A DNA stretch of 48,323 bases. Origin: an uncultured Anaerolineaceae bacterium (GTDB lineage Bacteria > Chloroflexota > Anaerolineae > Anaerolineales > Anaerolineaceae). Below are positions 28,908-37,965 of the stretch, in pieces. The stretch lies in NCBI GenBank assembly GCA_937863605.1, contig CALMGN010000001.1:1-48323 (forward strand). Reading direction: 5' to 3'. The translations under genes and the position numbers were made by a program. The stretch's first letter is position 1, and the number at the start of each line of letters is the position of its first letter. The notes beneath the pieces are model-generated. The model saw only the letters and a program-made list of their open reading frames with translations. It had not been told where the DNA came from and did not search any database.

Positions 28908-30083
28908 ATGTTTAGCAAGAAAACGGTTCGCGATATTGACGTAAAAGGCAAAAAAGTATTCGTGCGGGTGGATTTCAATGTACCAGTCAAGGACGGCGTG
29001 GTGGGGGATGACACCCGTGTTCAGGCTGCGCTGCCCACCATCCGCTATTTGCTGGATAACGGAGCGGCGGTGATATTGGCCTCGCACCTCGGTCGCCCGA
29101 AGGGTGGTCCGGATCCCAAATTCACCCTCAAACCGGTTGCCGATCATCTGAGCAAGCTGCTGGGTATGCCGGTAGCCTTCGCGGAGGATTGCATCGGTCC
29201 GGTTGCCGAAAAAGCTGCTAAAGCCTTGAAACCCGGCCAGGTACTGGTTTTGGAAAATACCCGTTTCCATCCCGAAGAAGAGAAAAATGGCGTGGAAATG
29301 TCGGAAGCGCTGGCTGGATTGGCAGATGTTTTCGTCAACGACGCGTTTGGCACCGCGCACCGCGCACATGCCTCTACGGCTGGTATCGCTGCCTATTTGC
29401 CGTCGGTTGCCGGTTTCCTGCTCGAAAAAGAGATCCAATACCTGGGGCAGGCCATCGACGACCCGAAACGTCCATTTGTTGCCATACTTGGCGGGGCGAA
29501 GATCAGCGACAAGATTGGCGTCATCCGCAATCTGCTCCAGAAAGCTGACGCGATCCTGATCGGCGGTGGTATGGCCAATACGTTCTTCAAAGCCGAAGGT
29601 TACCCGGTGGCTGATTCTCTGGTGGAGAATGAAGCCCTCGAAACTGCTCGGGAATTGTTGGCGATTGGCAAAACCAGGCTGCGCTTGCCGGTAGATATGG
29701 TCATCGCCGATAAGTTTGATGCCGAGGCAGCCGCCAGGACCATGCCGGCCGGCCCGGTTCCCGACGGCTGGCGGATCTTGGACATTGGCCCTGAGACCAT
29801 AGAAGCGTACTCTAAAGTGCTTAAAGGTGCTGGCACTGTGGTTTGGAACGGTCCGATGGGCGTGTTCGAATTCCCGCGCTTTGCGGCAGGGACGTTTGGC
29901 GTTGCCAAAGCGGTTTGTGAAAGTGGTGCGGTCAGCGTGGTCGGCGGCGGTGATTCGGTGGCAGCGATCAACGAGTCGGGGTTGGCAGATAAAATCACCC
30001 ACATTTCGACCGGCGGCGGCGCTTCGTTGGAAATGCTGGAGGGTTTAACCTTGCCCGGAGTTGCTGTACTGTTAGACAAATAA
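28908..30083 (+). CDS. pgk: Phosphoglycerate kinase
   Basis: '[16 protein letters not shown]', '[17 protein letters not shown]', '[18 protein letters not shown]', '[10 protein letters not shown]'. Confidence 0.98.
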   Translation: MFSKKTVRDIDVKGKKVFVRVDFNVPVKDGVVGDDTRVQAALPTIRYLLDNGAAVILASHLGRPKGGPDPKFTLKPVADHLSKLLGMPVAFAEDCIGPVAEKAAKALKPGQVLVLENTRFHPEEEKNGVEMSEALAGLADVFVNDAFGTAHRAHASTAGIAAYLPSVAGFLLEKEIQYLGQAIDDPKRPFVAILGGAKISDKIGVIRNLLQKADAILIGGGMANTFFKAEGYPVADSLVENEALETARELLAIGKTRLRLPVDMVIADKFDAEAAARTMPAGPVPDGWRILDIGPETIEAYSKVLKGAGTVVWNGPMGVFEFPRFAAGTFGVAKAVCESGAVSVVGGGDSVAAINESGLADKITHISTGGGASLEMLEGLTLPGVAVLLDK

Positions 30084-30107
30084 GCCGGGGTCATATTGTT
30101 GTACAAT

Positions 30108-30143
30108 GGGTTTCGGGAGATATTCCTCCCGAAACCTTTTTTT
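30108..30143 (+). terminator. Rho-independent terminator after pgk
   Basis: GGTTTCGGGA (30109-30118)…TCCCGAAACC (30127-30136) then TTTTTTT. Confidence 0.9.
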
Positions 30144-30151
30144 ATCCAGGC

Positions 30152-31315
30152 TTGAGGGAAAAATACGAACGGTCGCTGACAAGCGGCAAAGGTAAATTAC
30201 TCTTTGAAATCGAGAGAATGAGTTTTGCTTCCATGGAGTATCATCCAAAATTGATATATTCTGGCGTTTTAGTAAAATACGGCGAACTGCTCGACATCCC
30301 GGCGCATACGCAGCCGGTCACGCTGCTGGAAGGCAATACTCCGCTGATTCCCATGCCGCGCCTGGCGCAGGAACTTGGCGGCGGGTTTGAACTGTGGGTC
30401 AAATTCGAGGGCATGAACCCCACCGGGTCGTTCAAGGACCGCGGCATGACAGTTGCCATTAGTGAGGCGGTCGGGCGCGGCGTTCAGGCGGTGATTTGCG
30501 CCTCGACCGGCAATACGGCTGCGTCCGCAGCGGCTTATGCTGCCCGGGCTGGTCGGCGGGCAGTGGTGATCATCCCGCAGGGCAAGGTTGCAGCCGGAAA
30601 ACTGGCAGGTGCCATTGCCTATGGCGCAGAAGTGATCCAGATTGACGGCTCGTTCGATGATGCGCTCAACCTGGTGCTGGAAATCAGTCAGCACTACCCG
30701 ATCGCGCTGGTCAACTCGCTCAATCCTTATCGTCTGGAAGGACAAAAGACGGCAGCCTTCGAAATTTGCGATGTATTGGGCAGCGCCCCGGATTGGTTGT
30801 GCCTGCCGGTTGGCAACGCCGGGAATATCACATCCTATTGGATGGGATTTAAACAATACCAGGAGTTGCGCCAAACCGGGTTACCCCGCATCCTTGGCGT
30901 TCAGGCTGCCGGGTCAGCACCGCTGGTGCTGGGTTACCCGGTGGAACACCCGGAGACGGTGGCAACCGCCATCCGGATTGGCAAACCAGCCCGCGGTGAA
31001 CAAGCCCTGCAGGCCGCTGAAGAATCTAATGGGCGCATTATGGCGGTTAGTGATGATGAAATATTGGCCATGCAGCGCCAGCTGGCTGCCAGCGGGGTGT
31101 GGGTGGAACCGGCGTCTGCTGCCGGGTTGGCCGGGTTGAAGCACGAACTGTTGGCTGGACACCTCAACCTGAAGGGTCAGCGCGTGGTAGCGGTTTGCAC
31201 GGGTCATGGGTTGAAAGATCCGGATATCATCGTGAAGCAATTCACTGCCCCGAAAGTGCTGCCCGCCGAACTCTCAGCGTTGGAAGATGCAGTCATGGGT
31301 GAGGGGCGAAAATGA
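30152..31315 (+). CDS. thrC: Threonine synthase (true start probably 30218 or 30233)
   Basis: 'LLEGNTPLIPMPRLAQELG', 'FEGMNPTGSFKDRGMTVAIS', 'ASTGNTAASAAAYAARAG'. Confidence 0.93.
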   Translation: MREKYERSLTSGKGKLLFEIERMSFASMEYHPKLIYSGVLVKYGELLDIPAHTQPVTLLEGNTPLIPMPRLAQELGGGFELWVKFEGMNPTGSFKDRGMTVAISEAVGRGVQAVICASTGNTAASAAAYAARAGRRAVVIIPQGKVAAGKLAGAIAYGAEVIQIDGSFDDALNLVLEISQHYPIALVNSLNPYRLEGQKTAAFEICDVLGSAPDWLCLPVGNAGNITSYWMGFKQYQELRQTGLPRILGVQAAGSAPLVLGYPVEHPETVATAIRIGKPARGEQALQAAEESNGRIMAVSDDEILAMQRQLAASGVWVEPASAAGLAGLKHELLAGHLNLKGQRVVAVCTGHGLKDPDIIVKQFTAPKVLPAELSALEDAVMGEGRK

Positions 31316-32223
31316 CCCCCGGGGCTGTGACCGTCCGCGTTCCGGCGACTACCGCCAACCTGGGTCCTGGCTTTGACTGCCTGGGGCTGGCCCTTGACCT
31401 GTGGAATACCTGCACATTCACAGTCAAACCGGGCGAAGTGCGGGTGGAGGTTGAGGGAGAAGGCGCTGGTCATTTGCCGGTCAATGCGCATAACCTGATT
31501 GCCCGGGCGTTTTTTGAAGTATACCGCCGGCAAGGACAGTTGCTGCCGGTCGGGGTGCGTATTGGCTGCGAAAACCGCATTCCACTGGGTTCGGGTTTAG
31601 GCTCGAGTGCGGCAGCGGTGGTGGCAGGCATTGCCGGGGCGAATACGATTTTGGGAAGTCCGCTGACCCTGCTCGATATGTTGCGCATAGCCAATGAATT
31701 GGAAGGACATCCGGATAATGCTGCAGCGGCGTTGTTTGGCGGGTTGACGGTGGTCACAAGCGATTCAACCGGATTCCCTATGGTACAAAAAATGGATTGC
31801 CAACCCTGGCAGGTGACAGTAGTTTTGCCAGAATTTAAGCTCTCAACTATTCAAGCCCGACGGGCGCTGCCTGAACAGGTGTTTTTGCGGGATGCCATCT
31901 TCAATATCGGGCATTCGCTGTTGGCAGTAGAAGCGCTGCGAACCGGCGACCGCGAGCTGCTTTTTCGCGCGCTGGACGACCGGCTGCACCAACCTTACCG
32001 CCTAAAGCTGATTCCAGGGGCTGAATCCGCTCTCCAGGCTGCCAGATCCCTTGGGGCGCCGGCCGCGCTCTCCGGGGCGGGTCCGAGTATCATTGCCTTC
32101 CCGGCAGAAAATCCAGAAGCAGTTCAGTCCGCGATGCAGAACGCATTCCGGGAAGCCGGAGTGGCTTCCCGCGCATGGACCTTAAAACCATCCTTCATTG
32201 GATTAATAACTGAGTTTACCTAG
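31312..32223 (+). CDS. thrB: Homoserine kinase
   Basis: 'VRVPATTANLGPGFDCLGLALDLWN', 'IPLGSGLGSSAAAVVAGI', 'LSGAGPSIIAF'; 4-nt overlap with thrC. Confidence 0.96.
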   Translation: MTPGAVTVRVPATTANLGPGFDCLGLALDLWNTCTFTVKPGEVRVEVEGEGAGHLPVNAHNLIARAFFEVYRRQGQLLPVGVRIGCENRIPLGSGLGSSAAAVVAGIAGANTILGSPLTLLDMLRIANELEGHPDNAAAALFGGLTVVTSDSTGFPMVQKMDCQPWQVTVVLPEFKLSTIQARRALPEQVFLRDAIFNIGHSLLAVEALRTGDRELLFRALDDRLHQPYRLKLIPGAESALQAARSLGAPAALSGAGPSIIAFPAENPEAVQSAMQNAFREAGVASRAWTLKPSFIGLITEFT

Positions 32224-32228
32224 CACAC

Positions 32229-32257
32229 TGGACAAAACCGCTTGCATAGAGTAGAAT
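32229..32257 (+). promoter_or_regulatory. Putative rpsT promoter
   Basis: TGGACA-N17-TAGAAT. Confidence 0.55.
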
Positions 32258-32299
32258 TCGAGGTCGCAATTCGTTGAACGATTATCTGGAGGAAGTACT

Positions 32300-32566
32300 T
32301 TGGCAAACATTAAGTCTCAAATCAAGCGCAACAAGCAGAACGAAACCCGCCGCCTGCGCAACCGCTTTTACCTGGGCAACGCCCGCAAAGCCGTCAGCAA
32401 AGCCGTTGTGGCTTTAGGTGAAGGTGAACAGGCCGAATCGCGCGAAGCGGTTCTGCTGGCTGTCCGCGCGCTCGACAAGGCTGCTGAAAAAGGCATCATC
32501 CACAAGAACAATGCCGCGCGCCGCAAGAGCCGCCTGATGAAGCGCCTGGCTACGCTGGCTAAGTAA
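32300..32566 (+). CDS. rpsT: 30S ribosomal protein S20
   Basis: 'MANIKSQIKRNKQNETRRLRNRFYLGNARKAV…AAEKGIIHKNNAARRKSRLMKRLA'; TTG start. Confidence 0.97.
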   Translation: MANIKSQIKRNKQNETRRLRNRFYLGNARKAVSKAVVALGEGEQAESREAVLLAVRALDKAAEKGIIHKNNAARRKSRLMKRLATLAK

Positions 32567-32605
32567 ATCCAACCCGCTCAGCGGGTATTCCGAATGAACA
32601 TTGCA

Positions 32606-32629
32606 GCGGGAGGACCTCCTCCCGCTTTT
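32606..32629 (+). terminator. Rho-independent terminator after rpsT
   Basis: GCGGGAGG-ACCT-CCTCCCGC followed by TTTT. Confidence 0.85.
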
Positions 32630-32676
32630 GCATCGGTTGTCAGTAATGGGGGAGAGCACTCGACGTAATAGCGCTG

Positions 32677-32685
32677 TGATATAAT
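32677..32685 (+). promoter_or_regulatory. Extended -10 element upstream of argS
   Basis: TGATATAAT (TGn-TATAAT); no clear -35. Confidence 0.55.
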
Positions 32686-32741
32686 TTCAACGTTGGCAAT
32701 AGGCGACCTGCCAATAATTTCACCTTAAGGCTCCGCGACCC

Positions 32742-34505
32742 ATGTTTGACGCTGAACAACGGCAGATCGAAGAAAAAATCAATGCATTCTGCGCCGCTAA
32801 CGGTCTGCCGGAAGCGGTATTGCAGTGGAAATGGATTCCGTTCAGCGGACATTGGGGAATTTCGATTGCATTCTTTCAATTAGCCGCCCTGGAAGCTCGC
32901 CAGGGCAAAAAAATTCAGGTCAACCAACGCGCACAGGAACTGGCTAGCCAAATCTCGGATCATCTTGGCATCCCGGTTGGATTTGAAAAATTAGAGGCCG
33001 TCAACGGCTACCTGAACCTTTATTTTGACCCGGCAGTGTACGCCCGACGGGTCATCGATACGGCTATTGAGCAGGGAACCGGCTTCGGGCGCGGGGCTGA
33101 CCGCGGTGAGCGGGTGATGGTCGAATTTTCTCAACCCAACACCCACAAAGCCTTCCATGTAGGCCACCTGCGCTCCGCCATCCTGGGTGATGGACTCAGC
33201 CGATTGCTGGCGTTCGCCGGCTATGATGTGATCCGCGCCAACTACCCTGGCGACATAGGCCTGCACGTTATCAAATGGCTGTGGTGTTACCGAAATTACC
33301 ATGCCGGTGAAAAACCGGATAAAGATATCACCCGCTGGATGGGCAGCATTTACGCTGAAGCCAGCCGCCGGTTGGAAGAAGCCCCGGAGTTGGAAGCGGA
33401 GATCCGTGAACTCTACGCCCGCTGGGACCGCCGCGAGTCGGAAATTGTGGACTTGTGGAAGGAAACCCGCGATTGGTCGTTGGACGGTTTTAAAGAGATC
33501 TATTCGAGGTTGGACATCCCGTTCGACCGCTATTACTTCAACAGCGAGGAAGAGCAGTCCGGCAAGGTGCTGGTCAATGACCTGATTGCCCGCGGGATCG
33601 CCAGCGATGAACGCCCGGACGGCGCGGTGGTCGTCAAGCTGGATAACCTGCTCGGCTTAAAGAACGACAAATACCGGGTGCTGGTGGTGCTGCGTTCTGA
33701 TGGCACGGCATTATACGCTACCGAGGATCTATCTCTGGCGCGCCGCAAGTTTACCGATTACCCCGACCTGGCCAAATCCTACTATGTGGTGGACGTGCGC
33801 CAGTCGCTGCACTTTCAACAGGTGTTCAAAACGCTGGAGATTGCCGGTTACGAGTGGGCAAATCGCTGCCAGCATATCCCCTATGAACTGGTCACGCTTC
33901 CCGGTAACGTCGTGATGGCCTCCCGTGAAGGGACGGTGGTGCTGCTGGAAGATTTGATTACCGAAGCGACCGACCGTGCCTATGAGGTCGTCAAGCTGAA
34001 GAACCCGGATCTGACTGAGGCGCAAAAACGCGCAGTCGCACGGGCAGTAGGCATTGGCGCCATCAAATACCCCATGCTGGCGCGTGAAAACACTAAACTC
34101 GTTACCTTTGACTGGGAGACCGCGCTGGATTTCAATGGCCAGGCAGCCCCGTATATTCAATACGCTTTTGTCCGCGGCGGCAGCATTTTGCGCAAAGGCG
34201 GGGTGGAACCGGCTGAGTCGGTCTCTCCGGCCTTCGAGCTGACCGCCGCTGAACTGGAATTGATCGACCTGCTGGCGCGCCTGCCGAATGAAGTGCAGCG
34301 GGCAGCTGGCGAACTGCGTCCGTTGTGGATGGCGACTTACGCTTACGATTTAGCGCGCGCCTTCAACGATTTTTACACGCAGTGCCCGGTTCTTCAAGTT
34401 GAAGAACCGGTGCGCAGCTTCCGGCTGCGCCTGGTTATGGCAACCCGTCAGGCTTTAGCCAACAGCCTGGCTTTGCTGGGCATCACAGCCCCACAAGCGA
34501 TGTGA
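32742..34505 (+). CDS. argS: Arginyl-tRNA synthetase
   Basis: 'VEFSQPNTHKAFHVGHLRSAILGDGLSRLL', 'QAAPYIQYAFVRGGSI'. Confidence 0.97.
   Translation: MFDAEQRQIEEKINAFCAANGLPEAVLQWKWIPFSGHWGISIAFFQLAALEARQGKKIQVNQRAQELASQISDHLGIPVGFEKLEAVNGYLNLYFDPAVYARRVIDTAIEQGTGFGRGADRGERVMVEFSQPNTHKAFHVGHLRSAILGDGLSRLLAFAGYDVIRANYPGDIGLHVIKWLWCYRNYHAGEKPDKDITRWMGSIYAEASRRLEEAPELEAEIRELYARWDRRESEIVDLWKETRDWSLDGFKEIYSRLDIPFDRYYFNSEEEQSGKVLVNDLIARGIASDERPDGAVVVKLDNLLGLKNDKYRVLVVLRSDGTALYATEDLSLARRKFTDYPDLAKSYYVVDVRQSLHFQQVFKTLEIAGYEWANRCQHIPYELVTLPGNVVMASREGTVVLLEDLITEATDRAYEVVKLKNPDLTEAQKRAVARAVGIGAIKYPMLARENTKLVTFDWETALDFNGQAAPYIQYAFVRGGSILRKGGVEPAESVSPAFELTAAELELIDLLARLPNEVQRAAGELRPLWMATYAYDLARAFNDFYTQCPVLQVEEPVRSFRLRLVMATRQALANSLALLGITAPQAM
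34386..34410. repeat. 25-nt palindrome in the 3' part of argS
   Basis: CCGGTTCTTCAA-G-TTGAAGAACCGG, perfect 12-nt arms. Confidence 0.9.
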
Positions 34506-34550
34506 AACAGATTTCTAATCTATATTCACATTAAAAGGAGATCCAAACGT

Positions 34551-35867
34551 ATGACCATTCGAACCTTGATCATGGGCGCCGCGGGTAGAGACTTCCATAA
34601 TTTCAACGTCTATTTCCGCGATAACCCCGGCTACCAGGTGGTAGCCTTTACCGCGACCCAGATTCCAAATATCGAAGGCCGGCGCTACCCGGAAGAGTTG
34701 GCAGGAAAACTCTACCCCGGCGGAATTCCGATCTTCCCGGAATCCGAACTGGTTCACCTTATCAAAGATTTAAAGGTTGAACAGGTTATCTTCGCTTACA
34801 GTGATGTCTCGCACGAGACTGTCATGCACAAAGCCTCGCAGGTGTTGGCAGCCGGCGCGGATTTCCGCCTGATGGGTCTTGAATCAACCCAGATTGCATC
34901 GACCAAACCGGTCATTTCGGTTTGCGCGGTACGCACCGGCTCCGGCAAGTCGCAAACCACCCGCCGCGTTTCACTCATCCTGCGCGACATGGGCCTGAAA
35001 GTGGCCGCCATTCGCCACCCGATGCCTTACGGCGACCTGGTAAAGCAGGCTGTGCAGCGCTTTGCCGATTACTCGGACCTCGACAAGAACGAATGCACTA
35101 TCGAGGAGCGCGAGGAGTACGAACCGCACCTCGACAACGGCGTGATCGTGTACGCCGGCGTGGATTACGAGAAAATCCTCCGCGCTGCCGAGAAAGAGGT
35201 GGACGTAATCCTGTGGGACGGCGGCAACAACGATTTCTCGTTCTATAAAGAAGACCTGTCCATCGTTGTGGTTGACCCGCACCGACCGGGACATGAGCGC
35301 CGCTATCACCCCGGTGAGACCAATGTGCGCCATGCTGATGTATTCGTGATCAACAAGGTCGATACTGCCAACCCCGAATCCGTCATCGCTGTGCGCGAGA
35401 GCATCCGCGAACTCAACCCTGGCGCAACCGTGATCGAAGCTGCCTCACCATTGTTTGTTGACGACCCGGCTGCCATCCAGGGCAAGCGTGTGCTGGTGAT
35501 CGAAGACGGCCCGACGCTGACCCACGGCGAAATGACCTACGGCGCCGGTTATGTGGCTGCCCGCCGCTTTGGTGCTGCTGAGATCGTTGACCCGCGCCCG
35601 TTCGCGGTGGGTTCGATCATCACCACCTACGAGAAGTACTCCGGCACTGGCCCGATCCTGCCCGCCATGGGTTACGGCGAAGAGCAAACCCGCGACCTGG
35701 AGCACACCATCGCCAATGCGGATGTTGACCTGGTCATCTCGGCAACCCCGATTGACTTGAACCGCGTTATCAAGGTCACCAAACCGATGCAGCGCGTTCG
35801 CTACGAACTGCAGGAAATCGGCCGACCGAACCTGGAGGACATCCTCAAGGCGAAGTTCGCCAAGTAA
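34551..35867 (+). CDS. Cyclic 2,3-diphosphoglycerate synthetase-like P-loop protein
   Basis: 'LIMGAAGRDFHNFNVYFRDNPGYQVVAFTATQIPNIEGRRYPEELAG', 'VRTGSGKSQTTRRVSLIL', 'VDPHRPGHERRYHPGETNVRHADVFVINKVD'. Confidence 0.85.
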   Translation: MTIRTLIMGAAGRDFHNFNVYFRDNPGYQVVAFTATQIPNIEGRRYPEELAGKLYPGGIPIFPESELVHLIKDLKVEQVIFAYSDVSHETVMHKASQVLAAGADFRLMGLESTQIASTKPVISVCAVRTGSGKSQTTRRVSLILRDMGLKVAAIRHPMPYGDLVKQAVQRFADYSDLDKNECTIEEREEYEPHLDNGVIVYAGVDYEKILRAAEKEVDVILWDGGNNDFSFYKEDLSIVVVDPHRPGHERRYHPGETNVRHADVFVINKVDTANPESVIAVRESIRELNPGATVIEAASPLFVDDPAAIQGKRVLVIEDGPTLTHGEMTYGAGYVAARRFGAAEIVDPRPFAVGSIITTYEKYSGTGPILPAMGYGEEQTRDLEHTIANADVDLVISATPIDLNRVIKVTKPMQRVRYELQEIGRPNLEDILKAKFAK

Positions 35868-35890
35868 AATATTTACGGTTGGGGCAACTC

Positions 35891-35932
35891 GGGGGAGAAT
35901 CCTCAAAGCCAAGTTGCCAGGTAAAGGTATTC
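35891..35932 (+). pseudogene. Decayed duplicate of the 3' end of the preceding CDS
   Basis: AATCCTCAAAGCCAAGTTGCCAGGTAAAGGTATT vs CATCCTCAAGGCGAAGTTCGCCAAGTAAAATATT (35840-35873). Confidence 0.6.
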
Positions 35933-35934
35933 TG

Positions 35935-35962
35935 GTAGGGGCGGCTCGCGAGCCGCCCCTAC
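35935..35962. repeat. Perfect 28-nt palindrome (REP-like)
   Basis: GTAGGGGCGGCTCG/CGAGCCGCCCCTAC. Confidence 0.93.
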
Positions 35963-36059
35963 GCTTGCCAGAATTGTTGGCTGCCTGAGGGTATAATTGG
36001 TTAGAGACAAACCATTATGTTTTGATTGATACTCACCAGAAAGATGGATGGCGGTTTGA

Positions 36060-37328
36060 ATGTTTATTGATGAAGCAGTAATTTTTGTACGGTCTGGCAA
36101 GGGTGGCGACGGCTTTGTCCATTTCCACCGTGAAAAATACGTCAATCGCGGCGGTCCGGACGGCGGCGATGGCGGGCGCGGCGGAGATGTGATCTTGCAG
36201 GTTGTGCCTACCCTGAACACACTGGTTAATTTCCGTTACCAGCGCAAGTTTATCGCCGAGGAAGGCAAAAAAGGCGGCATCAATGACATGACCGGGCGGT
36301 CGGCAGAAGATTTGATTGTGCCTGTGCCGCCGGGAACCATCATCTACGATAGTATCACCGGTGAATTGCTTGGTGACCTGACAGCCCCCGGGCAGCGGTT
36401 AGTGGTATGCAAAGGCGGTCGCGGCGGGCGCGGCAATCCGCATTTTGCCTCGTCCCGCAACCAGGCTCCGCGCACCGCAGAAAAAGGCTATCCTTCCGAA
36501 GAGCGCAACCTGCGCCTGGAACTCAAGTTAATCGCAGATGTGGGATTGGTGGGTGTGCCCAATGCCGGTAAATCCAGCTTCCTGGCGGCAGTGACCAACG
36601 CCCGACCAAAAATTGCCAATTATCCGTTCACCACCATCGAACCCAACCTGGGCGTGGCTGAACTCAATATGGAAACTACCCTGGTACTGGCAGATATCCC
36701 TGGCTTGATCGAAGGCGCACACGAGGGGGTTGGGTTGGGAGATGCTTTCCTGCGCCATATCCAGCGCACGCGGGTCCTTATTCATCTACTGGACGGTTTA
36801 TCCGAAGATCCGATGGCGGATTACTCGCAGATCAATTCCGAGTTGGCGTTGTTCGATCCGGAATTGAGCAACAAGCCGGTGATTGTGGCCTTAAACAAAA
36901 TTGATCTGCCGGAGGTTCAGGAACGCTGGCCTGCCATTAAAAAGCAGCTGAAGGCTCATGGGGTGACTGACCCGGTAGCTATTTCCGCCATGGCGCGTAC
37001 CGGCCTGGACCCGATCCTGTGGAAATGCGTCGAACTGCTGCAAACCACGCCTGAGCCGGTTGTGGTCAGGGAACTGCCGGTTTATAAGCCTGCCGAGGAC
37101 CCGCGCTCGTTCACTGTTACCCGCACGGATGACGGCGGCTATAAGGTCTCCGGCACAGCCATTGAGCGTGCTGCCAAGATGACGTACTGGGAGTTCGAGG
37201 GCTCGGTAAGACGTTTCCAGAAGCTAATTGAGGCGTTGGGGGTCGAGGACCGGCTGCGTGAAATGGGTATCGAAAACGGCGACACGGTTTACATTGGCGA
37301 CGACCATGAACTGGAGTGGCAGGACTGA
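36060..37328 (+). CDS. obg: GTPase Obg/CgtA
   Basis: 'MFIDEAVIFVRSGKGGDGFVHFHREKYVNRGGPDGGDGGRGGDVIL', 'GVPNAGKSSFLAAVTNARPKIANYPFTTIEPNLGV'; C-terminal OCT-like domain. Confidence 0.97.
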   Translation: MFIDEAVIFVRSGKGGDGFVHFHREKYVNRGGPDGGDGGRGGDVILQVVPTLNTLVNFRYQRKFIAEEGKKGGINDMTGRSAEDLIVPVPPGTIIYDSITGELLGDLTAPGQRLVVCKGGRGGRGNPHFASSRNQAPRTAEKGYPSEERNLRLELKLIADVGLVGVPNAGKSSFLAAVTNARPKIANYPFTTIEPNLGVAELNMETTLVLADIPGLIEGAHEGVGLGDAFLRHIQRTRVLIHLLDGLSEDPMADYSQINSELALFDPELSNKPVIVALNKIDLPEVQERWPAIKKQLKAHGVTDPVAISAMARTGLDPILWKCVELLQTTPEPVVVRELPVYKPAEDPRSFTVTRTDDGGYKVSGTAIERAAKMTYWEFEGSVRRFQKLIEALGVEDRLREMGIENGDTVYIGDDHELEWQD

Positions 37329-37332
37329 CCGT

Positions 37333-37956
37333 ATGCGCATCGGGATATTCGGCGGCACCTTCGATCCTCCCCACATCGGTCATCTCATTTTGGCGGCCGA
37401 AGCGCTGGATCAACTCAAGCTAGATCAAGTGCTATGGACGCTGACAGCTGATCCACCGCATAAACAAGGCCAAACGATTTCCGTGGTGGAAACCCGGTTT
37501 CAGTTGTTGCAAGCAGCCCTGGCAGACAACCCGGCTTTCCAAATCTCCCAGGTCGAAATGGACCGTCCCGGTCCGCACTACGCCGTCGACACCGTCCGAA
37601 TTTTACAAGGGCAGTACCCCCTGGCGGAACTCATTTACCTGATCGGCGGCGACTCACTGCGCGACCTGGTCACCTGGCATACACCCCGAACCTTAACTGC
37701 CCTGGTAGCCGGCTTTGGCGTCATGCGCAGGCCGGGTGCCGATATTGATCTTGATTTGTTAGCGCGCGACATCCCGGGGATCACCGCCAAAGTGCAATTT
37801 ATCGATACACCGCTCGTGGAAATTTCCGCCAGCCAGATTCGACAGCGAGCTGCGGCCGGTCAACCCTACCGCTATTTTCTCCCACCACAGGTATTTACGC
37901 TCGTGAAGGCTTTCGATCTCTACCGAAGTGTTGGTACCAAAACAGTGGTGAAGTAA
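37333..37956 (+). CDS. nadD: Nicotinate-nucleotide adenylyltransferase
   Basis: 'MRIGIFGGTFDPPHIGHLILAAEAL', 'IGGDSLRDLVTWH', 'VEISASQIRQR'; ATG 37333. Confidence 0.95.
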   Translation: MRIGIFGGTFDPPHIGHLILAAEALDQLKLDQVLWTLTADPPHKQGQTISVVETRFQLLQAALADNPAFQISQVEMDRPGPHYAVDTVRILQGQYPLAELIYLIGGDSLRDLVTWHTPRTLTALVAGFGVMRRPGADIDLDLLARDIPGITAKVQFIDTPLVEISASQIRQRAAAGQPYRYFLPPQVFTLVKAFDLYRSVGTKTVVK

Positions 37957-37965
37957 GGAGCAGTT

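Noticed and set aside
28869-30002. 377-aa minus-strand ORF opposite pgk
   Set aside because: Antisense shadow of a highly conserved pgk; low-complexity composition, no recognisable motif, no promoter/RBS seen.
30269-30874. 201-aa minus-strand ORF opposite thrC
   Set aside because: Shadow ORF in GC-rich coding DNA; no family resemblance.
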